Assembly (NCBI GenBank): GCA_016706365.1
Contig: JADJJU010000003.1
Location: 248,001 to 312,000 of the forward strand
Length of the DNA stretch: 64,000 nt
Reading direction: 5' to 3'
Origin: Saprospiraceae bacterium
GTDB taxonomy: Bacteria; Bacteroidota; Bacteroidia; Chitinophagales; Saprospiraceae
This document shows positions 19,086 through 27,299 of the stretch, piece by piece. The position numbers and the translations under genes are program-made. The notes under the pieces were generated by a model. It saw nothing but the letters and a program-made list of their open reading frames with translations, did not search any database and was not told the origin of the DNA. Each line of letters opens with the position of its first letter. The stretch's first letter is position 1.

Positions 19086-19472
19086 ATGAACGATATAAAA
19101 AATCTGGATGATGTAAAAATGGTAGTTGATTGTTTTTACGAAAAAGTTCGAAAAGACGACACTTTAAAAGACATCTTCAATAATAAAATTCAAGACCGTT
19201 GGCTTGAACATCTAGAAAAAATGTACCGTTTTTGGCAAACTGTTTTATTGGATGAACATACCTATTATGGCAGTCCGTTTTTACCTCACGCCAAACTGCC
19301 TGTTTGTATTGAACACTTCAATCAATGGTTAAAGCTTTTTTACGAAACGGTTGATGAAAATTTTGCCGGAGAAAAAGCGGAACGAATGAAATGGCAAGGG
19401 CAACGAATGGCAGAAATGTTCAATTCAAAAATCGAGTATTACAAAAACAACCCTTCAATTCCATTGCTATGA
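19086..19472 (+). CDS. Group III truncated haemoglobin
   Basis: The 128-residue protein matches group III truncated globins in length and pattern: FYEKVRKDDTL in the A/B region, YRFWQTVLLDEHTYYGSPFLPHAKLPV in the C-E region, and the proximal haem His in EHFNQWLKLF. These globins bind oxygen and nitric oxide and occur with NO-stress genes, which fits the neighbours. Its stop overlaps the start of the next gene (ATGA at 19469-19472). Confidence 0.92.
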   Translation: MNDIKNLDDVKMVVDCFYEKVRKDDTLKDIFNNKIQDRWLEHLEKMYRFWQTVLLDEHTYYGSPFLPHAKLPVCIEHFNQWLKLFYETVDENFAGEKAERMKWQGQRMAEMFNSKIEYYKNNPSIPLL

Positions 19473-19912
19473 CCATAGTAAAAATGCCCATAGCTCTTAT
19501 TTGCACTTTCCTATGGATTGGGTTTGTTTGTGCCATCAGCTTTATGGAAGCCTGGCTTAAATTCCGTGCTCCCGGAATAACAGTGCCATTAGGCTTGGGT
19601 ATTGGTAGATTGGTTTTTAATGCACTCAACAAAGTAGAATTGGTATTTGCATTTGTTATCATCATCAATATTTTTTGGAAGACTTCTGACATTCTGAAAT
19701 GGCAAAACCTTGTTTTTGCAATTCCTCTAACACTTGTATTAATACAAACATTTTATCTCTTACCTGCTTTAGATGCTCGGGCAGAATTGCATATTCAAGA
19801 GCAACTCGTTCCACCCTCTAACCAGCATTTTTATTATGTAGGAATGGAACTGTTAAAGGTGGTTGGCTTAACAATTTTTGGAATAACACTTTTTAAAAAC
19901 ACAACAATTTGA
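19469..19912 (+). CDS. Small four-helix membrane protein
   Basis: I choose the ATG at 19469, which overlaps the haemoglobin stop, over earlier in-frame codons. The about 147 residues contain four hydrophobic helices, a SFMEAWLKFRAPG loop after the first and a SNQHFYYVGMELLK segment before the last. It resembles integral membrane proteins of unknown function that accompany Bacteroidota oxidase or NO-response operons. Coupling to the globin suggests a shared role. Confidence 0.7.
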   Translation: MTIVKMPIALICTFLWIGFVCAISFMEAWLKFRAPGITVPLGLGIGRLVFNALNKVELVFAFVIIINIFWKTSDILKWQNLVFAIPLTLVLIQTFYLLPALDARAELHIQEQLVPPSNQHFYYVGMELLKVVGLTIFGITLFKNTTI

Positions 19913-20038
19913 GCAACGAAAAAATCAGAAAACAAAGCTTCAACAGGCGGTAGTGAATGGAAAAAATATTTACATCCAAAATTTCAACAGCGTAAATTTT
20001 TCCCAACGCTGTGGAATGAAGACGAAATAACCAATTGA
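19913..20038 (+). pseudogene. Fragment with a conserved-looking C-terminal peptide
   Basis: A short frame reads ASTGGSEWKKYLHPKFQQRKFF and ends at the TGA near 20038 but has no good start in frame. It may be a small gene with a lost base near 19915, or the end of a truncated gene. It lies between the membrane protein and the Fe-S repair gene. Confidence 0.35.
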
Positions 20039-20068
20039 AAAAAAAAATAACCTTTAATACATAATAAA

Positions 20069-20794
20069 ATGAATATTCAAGAAAATAACATCATCGGAGA
20101 ATTGGTAGCACAAGACTACCGTACAGCATCAGTCTTTAAAAAACACGGGATTGACTTTTGCTGTCAAGGTAATAGAACCATACATGATGCTTGCGAAGCG
20201 AAAGACATTGATGCTTCGGTTGTCTTAACCGATTTAAACGAAGTAAACAAATCAGCTTCGGAAAGCACTATTGACTATCAATCTTGGCCTATTGACCTTA
20301 TGGCTGATTATATTGAGAGAATACATCATCGTTACGTGGAAGATAAAACACAGGAGATAAAACCTTATCTCGACAAAATTTGCCGGGTGCACGGTGATCG
20401 CCATCCTGAACTGTTAGAAATCAAAGAACACTTTAATGTTACTGCCGGAGAATTGGCAGCACATATGAAGAAAGAAGAATTGATTTTGTTTCCATTTATT
20501 CGTAAAATGGCCAAAGTAAAACAAGAAAATATTAAACTAGAAGCACCACATTTCGGTACGGTAGAAAACCCCATTCAAATGATGATGAACGAACACACTA
20601 CAGAAGGTGATCGTTTCAGAAGAATAGAAACTTTGAGCAACAACTACACGCCACCAGCCGATGCTTGTAATACCTATCGCGTAACTTTCGCTTTATTAAA
20701 AGAGTTTGAAGCCGATTTGCATTTACACATTCATTTAGAAAACAACATTTTCTTTCCAAAAGCAATATATTTAGAGAAAGAACTTTTAACATGA
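20069..20794 (+). CDS. ric: Iron-sulfur cluster repair di-iron protein (RIC/ScdA/YtfE)
   Basis: The 241-residue protein has the N-terminal ScdA_N (DUF542) domain with FKKHGIDFCCQGNRT (about 24-38) and a haemerythrin-like domain that would bind a di-iron centre through His/Glu residues in IHHRYVED, RHPELLEIKEH, HMKKEEL, NEHTTEGDRF and HLHLENNIFFP. RIC proteins repair Fe-S clusters damaged by nitric oxide and oxidants and are classic NsrR-controlled genes. The frame is intact, which supports the reading of this block as an NO-defence module. Confidence 0.95.
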   Translation: MNIQENNIIGELVAQDYRTASVFKKHGIDFCCQGNRTIHDACEAKDIDASVVLTDLNEVNKSASESTIDYQSWPIDLMADYIERIHHRYVEDKTQEIKPYLDKICRVHGDRHPELLEIKEHFNVTAGELAAHMKKEELILFPFIRKMAKVKQENIKLEAPHFGTVENPIQMMMNEHTTEGDRFRRIETLSNNYTPPADACNTYRVTFALLKEFEADLHLHIHLENNIFFPKAIYLEKELLT

Positions 20795-20978
20795 GATTGG
20801 ATTCGACAAAGGAAGATGGCAAGAATTAATTAATAAAACTGAATGGACTTATTATTCATAACAAGTAAGCAATCTTATTGTATGCCATAATCCACAAAAG
20901 TGAAGTGCAACAGAAAAGTCTGAAGTGGCATAACATGTAGTCTGATTATTGTGAGCTTCTAAAGTGAATATTCCTATT

Positions 20979-21773
20979 TTAAGTGGTTGTTTTCTCCTTC
21001 ATGAACTCATCAATTTCTATCAATTCTTTAATTGTAAGCCTAAACCATTCTCCTCTAATTTTTTTATGAGAGTACTTTTTGTGCAATTCTTTTTCGACCG
21101 ATTTTTTGCATTCCCATAAAGCAATCAGATATACTTTCGGTTCTTTCGAATGAAGCGTCCTTTCCCGATACCCGGGATTTTTACTCGTACCTATTTTAAT
21201 CAAGGAAGTATCTGAATTAAGCATTAAATAAACATACTCAATACCTTCAGTAAATTCTTTATAACTATCCTTAAAGAAGTCACGATAAAATTGTGGTTTG
21301 TCGATGAAATCTAATTTAAAAATACCTCTCTTAGATGTAGTGGCCATAACTGCATTCTTACCTTTAAACTTCTCTATCTCAAGATTTGTAATGGTAAAGA
21401 AACCGAGCTTTTCTAAAAATCCACGAAGCTTATCCTGAAAGATGTTAAAAGAAGTTAATGCATCAACCTCTTTAAAATTGTCAGCTAGAAATACACAAAA
21501 GTGAAGTAATAGATAAAAATAATCCCGGTCATTAAGGTCAATTTGAATTAAGTATCCTTTTAATGAGTCATCATGATTTATGTAAAACATTTCAGCTGTC
21601 AAGCCAAATTGATCGTCCAATAATTGGACACCAAAGCAGTGCCTTTCAATTCTAGTGATAACTTTATTAATTGGCCCATTGTCGTTTTTGTCAATTTCAA
21701 AGATGTCGTCTGGAGTTAGAGTAACACAACAATTATTTAATTTTTCTATAACGATATCATGATTCACCATCAT
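20979..21773 (-). CDS. T5orf172 (GIY-YIG-like) domain protein
   Basis: The C-terminal part of this 264-residue protein fits the T5orf172/Mug113 branch of the GIY-YIG nuclease fold: VYLMLNSDTSLIKIGTSKNPGYRERTLHSKEP, a WECKKSVEKELHKKYSHKK helix, and GEWFRLT near the end. The N-terminal 160 residues are not recognised. Such proteins occur in phages and defence islands. The catalytic competence of this variant is uncertain. It is convergent with the Fe-S repair gene and divergent from hsdM. Confidence 0.75.
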   Translation of the reverse strand: MMVNHDIVIEKLNNCCVTLTPDDIFEIDKNDNGPINKVITRIERHCFGVQLLDDQFGLTAEMFYINHDDSLKGYLIQIDLNDRDYFYLLLHFCVFLADNFKEVDALTSFNIFQDKLRGFLEKLGFFTITNLEIEKFKGKNAVMATTSKRGIFKLDFIDKPQFYRDFFKDSYKEFTEGIEYVYLMLNSDTSLIKIGTSKNPGYRERTLHSKEPKVYLIALWECKKSVEKELHKKYSHKKIRGEWFRLTIKELIEIDEFMKEKTTT

Positions 21774-21981
21774 TTCTCTGAATTTTAATTACACTGCAAA
21801 ATAGCAATCTATTTTTAGTTCTGTGGAACTTGATTTTATTTGAGAAATCAACTGCCTTTACAGGTATTTAATCCCAAGTTTCGCTCATTCCCACCTCATC
21901 TCTCCCTTTATTACAAAAAATTACATATGTTCGTACTCTGATTGCTCATTCAACTTACTAAAAAAACATAACGTCTCACAC

Positions 21982-23578
21982 ATGAGTGAAGATCAAAGAC
22001 GCATACTGGAACAACAACTTTGGAATATAGCCAATACCCTGCGGGGTAAGATGAATGCCGATGAGTTCAGGGATTATATCCTGGGCTTTATATTTTACAA
22101 GTACCTGTCTGAAAAGATGGATATCTATGCCAATCAGATATTGAAACCGGATGGCATTCAATATACAGACATCAAGGAAGATACTGAGGAAGGGAAAGAA
22201 TATCTCGCGGCCATAAGGGAAGAAGCGCTAGACCAGCTGGGCTATTTCCTCAAACCATCTGAATTGTTTTCTCAGGTGGCAAAGAGAGGGAATGGATCCA
22301 GAGATTACAACGCAGATGGATCCGCCAGTGCCAGTCAGTCCAATTTCATTCTGGAAGATATCCAGACCATCCTGAATAATATTCAGCTCAGTACCATGGG
22401 AACTGAATCGGAGGAGGATTTTGATAACCTCTTCGAAGACATGGATCTCAATAGCACCAAGCTGGGCAAATCATCTGAAGACAGAAATGCTCTGATTGCC
22501 AAAATTCTGGCGCACCTGGATAAAATCGACTTTAAACTCGAGCATACCGAACTGGACGTGTTGGGGGATGCATATGAATACCTGATTTCTCAGTTTGCTT
22601 CCGGTGCCGGTAAGAAGGCGGGGGAGTTTTATACACCTCAGGCAGTTTCTTCGATTCTGGCGAAAATCGTCACCACCGGAAAAACCAAACTCAGATCAGC
22701 CTACGATCCCACAACCGGCTCCGGGTCATTGTTGTTGCGACTGGCCAAAGAAGTAAAAGAAGTGGCCATGTTTTTCGGGCAGGAGCTCAATCGCACTACC
22801 TACAACCTGGCACGGATGAATATGATCCTTCATGGAGTGCATTATTCCCTTTGATATCAAGCAGGAGGATACACTGGAGCATCCACAGCATTTGGGAAAG
22901 ACATTTGAAGCGATTGTGGCTAATCCTCCTTTCTCAGCACAATGGAGTGCCAATCCTATTTTGATGAATGATGAACGATTCAGTCAGTACGGCAAACTCG
23001 CTCCGGCTAGTAAAGCCGATTTTGCTTTCGTCCAGCATATGATTCACCATCTGGCGGATAATGGCGCCATGGCTTTGGTTTTGCCTCATGGAGCATTATT
23101 CCGGGGTGGGGCAGAGGGACATATTCGCAGATATTTGATAGAGGGTAAAAATTATCTCGATGCAGTTATCGGACTCCCGGCTAACATTTTCTATGGTACC
23201 AGCATCCCTACATGCATCATGGTCTACAAGATCTGCAGGGAGCATCCGGATGATATTTTGTTCATCGATGCGAGCAATGACTTTGAGAAGGTCAAGACTC
23301 AAAACCACCTTAGACATCAGGATATTGACAAGATCATCAACACTTATCGCGAGCGCATCACTATTGAGAAATACAGCCGGAAAGCTTTGTTGAGTGAGAT
23401 TGCTGAAAATGACTACAACCTGAATATTCCCAGATATGTGGACACCTTTGAAGCAGAAGCCTCCATTGACATTGAAGCCATAGCCAGAGAAATTAAAGCT
23501 ATTGATGAAAGTATGGCAGCTACTGATAAGACCATTGCAGATTTTTGCAAAGAGTTAAATATTTCAACTCCTTTCTGA
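21982..23578 (+). pseudogene. hsdM: Type I restriction-modification methyltransferase HsdM, one frame change
   Basis: Two frames (21982-22854 and about 22832-23578) make one adenine methyltransferase of normal length, about 530 residues. The N-terminal helical domain (QQLWNIANTLRGKMNADEFRDYILGFIFYKYLSEKMD) is followed by SAM motif I DPTTGSGSLLL and, after the break near 22835-22855, catalytic motif IV NPPF. HsdM modifies host DNA and forms the core of the restriction complex. Its stop overlaps the start of the hsdS remnant. Confidence 0.9.
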
Positions 23579-24270
23579 TGATGGAAAAGCAAAAGAATAT
23601 TCCTAAGCTTAGATTTCCTGAATTTGACAGGATATGGGAAAAGAAAAGATTGGGAGAAGTTGTGAGAAGATCAGGACTAAATGGGTCAATACATCAACAC
23701 GATTATAATGAAAAGGAAGCTTATTTTTATATCACTAATGAATATTTAAAAATGGATTCTAGTTACCAAACATATACATAAAGATCCTCAAATTTTCTTT
23801 GTTAAAGGAGATTTCTTATAGACTGGAAATATTGAATACGACATTAAAATGTGAAATGATGAGAATTTCTTGATTAATTTTTCAATCAGGCATAATTAGA
23901 AAAATAATCAGTCTTTTTTACTAGCATCTAATTTAAAATAAAATCAAAGGCAAGAAGTATTGCGCAGCACAAACCAATCAATAAAACTAAAATCAAAAGA
24001 ATTGAATTATCATTTCCTACATCCATGAACAACAAAAATACTCCTTCTTAACTCCATTGACCAAAAAATCCAATCTCTCAAAAAGAAAAAGACACTTTTA
24101 GAAGAATACAAAAATGGAGTCATGCAGAAGATTTTCTCTCAGAAGATCAGGTTCAAGCAAGATGATGGGCAGGATTATCCTGAGTGGGAAAAAGTACCAT
24201 TTGGTAATATATATTCATTTTTGAGCAAAATAAATCCATCAGAGGAAAATCTTACTTATGACACTGGGTA
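23578..24270 (+). pseudogene. hsdS: Degraded specificity subunit HsdS
   Basis: The start (KQKNIPKLRFPEFDRIWEKKRLGEV) is a typical HsdS N-terminus, but the first target-recognition domain stops at 23781. The central conserved coiled coil reappears at about 24050-24200 (IDQKIQSLKKKKTLLEEYKNGVMQKIFSQ, then DYPEWE), and the second domain is broken again near 24270. Several stops and missing segments separate the pieces, so unlike its neighbours this gene looks truly eroded. Without HsdS the methylase and nuclease would lack target recognition. Confidence 0.8.
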
Positions 24271-24940
24271 TTGAGAAAAAAGTTAAAAATATACACTGGA
24301 CGAGTAGGTCACGTATAGTTGAAAGGAAAGTTCAGTAGTAAAATGATACTCAAGCTTAAAGTTGAAATAGATATCATTTTTTCGATTTATACAATAGATT
24401 TAAAAATAACTGGTAAGACCTTATATTTATAGATTTTCGCAATCTAAAGACCTATGATGATAGAAAAGGAAGGCCATTGAACTTCTCTGAGGATAAAATT
24501 TACTAATGCAATTCTGAAAAGTGCATTGAATCTGGAAAACGTACAATTCAGCAAGACCGGTGATCAGATTGAATCGAATGAAGGTAGTTTTCCTACAGTA
24601 CTTAATGCAGGTCCCAGTTTTATTTATAAGTGAAATGCTTTATGAATAAGGGAAGGGATTATACACAAAAATTTGTTGAGCACTCCACCAAGAGGGTACT
24701 AAGGATGTATTTAAAAAGTTCCAGTATAAAGATGAACAGTTAAAATTTTTCTCATGGTATTGCAAGCCGATGGGGATTTGTTATGCAGAGAAAATGAAAG
24801 ACTTGATTCACAAATCGTGAGGAATGAATTTCTATAGGAAAAAGGCGCTTGCAGAAAATGTTCTGTTAAATTCATTTGACAGATTGATTTGAATCAGAAA
24901 ACATAGAACGCGACCATGTTCTAATGTTGACATTCTGATT
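24271..24940 (+). other. Decayed stretch after hsdS
   Basis: About 670 bp with scattered short frames in all phases. A shifted frame near 24271-24330 reads IHTGRVGHV, which could belong to the second HsdS recognition domain, and a short frame near 24500-24630 (LENVQFSKTGDQIESNEGSF) is not recognised. I see no intact gene; it is probably the remnant of the second half of hsdS and perhaps another small gene. Confidence 0.4.
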
Positions 24941-24974
24941 TTGACAAAACCGATCGTAAATTATCGTATTTTTG
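24939..24974 (+). promoter_or_regulatory. Promoter of the XRE-ImmA gene
   Basis: TTTTG at 24939-24943 and TATTTTTG at 24967-24974 resemble the Bacteroidota -33 and -7 elements, with a rather long 23-base spacer. The start codon follows 8 bases later, so the transcript would have almost no leader. Confidence 0.45.
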
Positions 24975-24982
24975 TGACTTAT

Positions 24983-26161
24983 ATGGCAGACAAAGCTTTC
25001 ATAACACCCAATGTTCTAAAATGGGCAAGAGAATCGGCAAGAATGACCGAAGAAACTGCTGCTGCCAAAGTTTCAGTGTCTGCAGAGAAGCTGAAAGAGT
25101 GGGAAACAGGATCAAGCTACCCAACAATCCGGCAAGCACAGCAATTAGCTAAAGCTTATAAAAGACCTTTTGCTTTGTTCTTTTTACCGGATATCCCACG
25201 GGATTTTCAGCCCCTTCAGGACTTCAGAAAATCAGGCTCAAAGGCATTATCTACTTCATCCATTTTTATTATTCGGGAAATTCAACAAAAGCAAGCGTGG
25301 ATTAGCGAAGTGAATTCAGAAAATCAGGAAGAAAAATTGCCTTTTGTGGGGCGCTTCTCAATAAATGATAACCCACAAAAAGTTGCAAACGACATCCTTG
25401 CTACATTAAAAATAAATCCCGCATTTTACAAAACTGATAATCCGATAAAAGAATGGATAGATGCCGCTGAAAGCAAGGGGATATTTGTTTCAAGAACTAG
25501 TTTTATTCATTCCAGACTAAAATTAGACTCCGAAGAGATGCAAGGTTTTGCCATCGCTGATCCATATGCTCCATTCATTTTTGTCAATTCTGATGATTGG
25601 AATGCGCCACAGCTATTTACTCTTGTTCATGAATTGGCCCATATTTGGATTGCAGTTTCCGGAATTTCAAATGAGGTAGAGCCTCTTTTAAATCAAAAAG
25701 ATAAGTTTCATCCAGTTGAATTATTTTGCAATGAAGTAGCGGCCAATGCTTTAATGCCAAAGGAAATAGTTATCGGTTTTGATACTTCGGCTTTTCAAAC
25801 TTCAAAAGGTATTTTCAAAGTCGCCAAACAATTAGGTGTAAGTTCCTTTGCCTTATTGGTTAGAGCTTTACATCTTAATATTATTTCAACTCCTGCTTAT
25901 CAGAATCTCAAAAAGCAAGCGGACAGTGAGTATTTGGAGTATTTGAGAAGAGAAGAAGAGAAAAAAGCCAGCCAAAAAGGGAAAGAAAAATCAGGAGGAC
26001 CAAATTACTTTTTGCTTCAATTAAATAGAAACAGCAGATTATTTACCCAAACTGTTCTAGATGCATTTCGCGGTGGGTTTATCGAACCGACAGTAGCGAG
26101 TAAATTATTAAATGTTCAGGTAAATAAATTTCAAAAACTAGAATCCCAATTACTTAAATGA
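24983..26161 (+). CDS. XRE helix-turn-helix plus ImmA/IrrE metallopeptidase
   Basis: I start at ATG 24983 rather than the upstream in-frame codon, since this puts the HTH at the N-terminus. Residues about 1-60 form an XRE-type HTH (EETAAAKVSVSAEKLKEWETGSSYPTIRQAQQLAKAY). The middle carries an IrrE/ImmA zinc-peptidase domain with HELAH at about 216-220 and a downstream FCNEVAANALMP helix. Such proteins act as antitoxins or repressor-cleaving proteases. The stop overlaps the start of the PIN gene (ATGA), so the pair is probably a two-gene toxin-antitoxin-like module inside the restriction locus. Confidence 0.88.
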   Translation: MADKAFITPNVLKWARESARMTEETAAAKVSVSAEKLKEWETGSSYPTIRQAQQLAKAYKRPFALFFLPDIPRDFQPLQDFRKSGSKALSTSSIFIIREIQQKQAWISEVNSENQEEKLPFVGRFSINDNPQKVANDILATLKINPAFYKTDNPIKEWIDAAESKGIFVSRTSFIHSRLKLDSEEMQGFAIADPYAPFIFVNSDDWNAPQLFTLVHELAHIWIAVSGISNEVEPLLNQKDKFHPVELFCNEVAANALMPKEIVIGFDTSAFQTSKGIFKVAKQLGVSSFALLVRALHLNIISTPAYQNLKKQADSEYLEYLRREEEKKASQKGKEKSGGPNYFLLQLNRNSRLFTQTVLDAFRGGFIEPTVASKLLNVQVNKFQKLESQLLK

Positions 26162-26664
26162 GCAGGGAGGCAAACAAATATTGTTTGGATGCCAACGTGT
26201 TGATTCAGGCATGGCAAAAATATTACAATCCAAGATTTTGTCCTGACTATTGGGTATTGCTTTCAGAACTCGGCAAACAAGATAAAATTTTCATACCTGA
26301 AGTGGTTTACGAAGAAATAACAAGGACAGAAGGCGAGCTTTCAGAATGGTTAAAGCAAAGTAAAATTCCAATTCTTAAAATAAGTGAGCCTGTGACTATT
26401 TGCTTACAAAGAATTTATGCTGCTGACCCTCTACATAAAAACCTGGTTGACAATACAAAGGCCCGGTCATTAGCTGACCCTTGGGTAATTGCTCATGCCC
26501 TTCATGAAAATGCTACGGTTGTAACTAAGGAAGAAAAGGTAACTGCTTTAAATTCAACCAGGATAAAAATCCCCAATGTTTGCGAAAATATGGGGATTAG
26601 ATGGATAAATGATTTCCAGTTTATAGATGAGTTGGATATTAAATTCCAGTGTTCGATGCCTTAA
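26158..26664 (+). CDS. PIN-domain (DUF4411) probable ribonuclease toxin
   Basis: The 168-residue protein has the acidic pocket of PIN nucleases: YCLDANVLIQAW near residue 10, VVYEEI near 55, and SLADPWVIAHAL near 107 with TKEEKV after it. The CLDANVLIQAW and WVIAHA wording fits the DUF4411 subfamily, which usually follows XRE-ImmA genes. It is translationally coupled to that gene (4-bp overlap). It probably cleaves RNA when freed from its partner. Confidence 0.85.
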   Translation: MSREANKYCLDANVLIQAWQKYYNPRFCPDYWVLLSELGKQDKIFIPEVVYEEITRTEGELSEWLKQSKIPILKISEPVTICLQRIYAADPLHKNLVDNTKARSLADPWVIAHALHENATVVTKEEKVTALNSTRIKIPNVCENMGIRWINDFQFIDELDIKFQCSMP

Positions 26665-27299
26665 ATAGGGCCTGCTGGTAAAGAGTTAAATGAGTGTAAT
26701 TCAAACATTTACGATATTCTTCTTTAGAATTGGTGCAAGGGTTTACTTCATTATAACATGAAAACTTTGCACCTTTGGGATAAATATCAAGTAATTCACT
26801 TCCAGGAATTGAGGTTGAGGCTGTTGAACCCGGCCTTTTTTGGATACCGTAGCTTTTCAAGCTGATAGAGACACAGTTGAATTTCTCCAATTTGACAACA
26901 AATAAGCAGGCTCAGAAGTCGAGCTAAGTAGAAATTTTGCAGGAAGGACTAAAGACTCAAAGAAAGAAGACACTATCAAACAGATAGCGATAAAGTAAGC
27001 GAGCGGCTTGCCTGCGCCGAGTCGGAATCAGCGTAGAAAACAAGGTATGCAAAAACAGCCTTGATTTTTTGGTCCTTTTGTATCAAGACAAAAGGACAAG
27101 AAAGTCAGTGTTATAATGAAAATCAGGTGGTAGAGGCGTTTCTAGATTATTAGTTAACATACAGCCAATTCATATCTGCATTTGAATTCTTACCTCCATC
27201 CTCCCCATATTTACTATATTTGACACTCCGGTATTAGATTATTAGCAAAGCGTGAATCATTTTTGCTCATCATATCCCAATAATTTTTGATCTCATACA
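26665..27299. other. Spacer with a 10-bp hairpin
   Basis: No gene is seen in these 635 bp. A hairpin at 27072-27081 with 27088-27097 (GTCCTTTTGT and complement, loop of six) lies in a T-rich context that I associate with a recurrent Bacteroidota intergenic sequence. The spacer separates the PIN gene from hsdR. Confidence 0.45.

Noticed and set aside
26639..26890. 83-codon minus-strand frame after the PIN gene
   Set aside because: It overlaps the PIN stop region, has no recognisable domain and no promoter.
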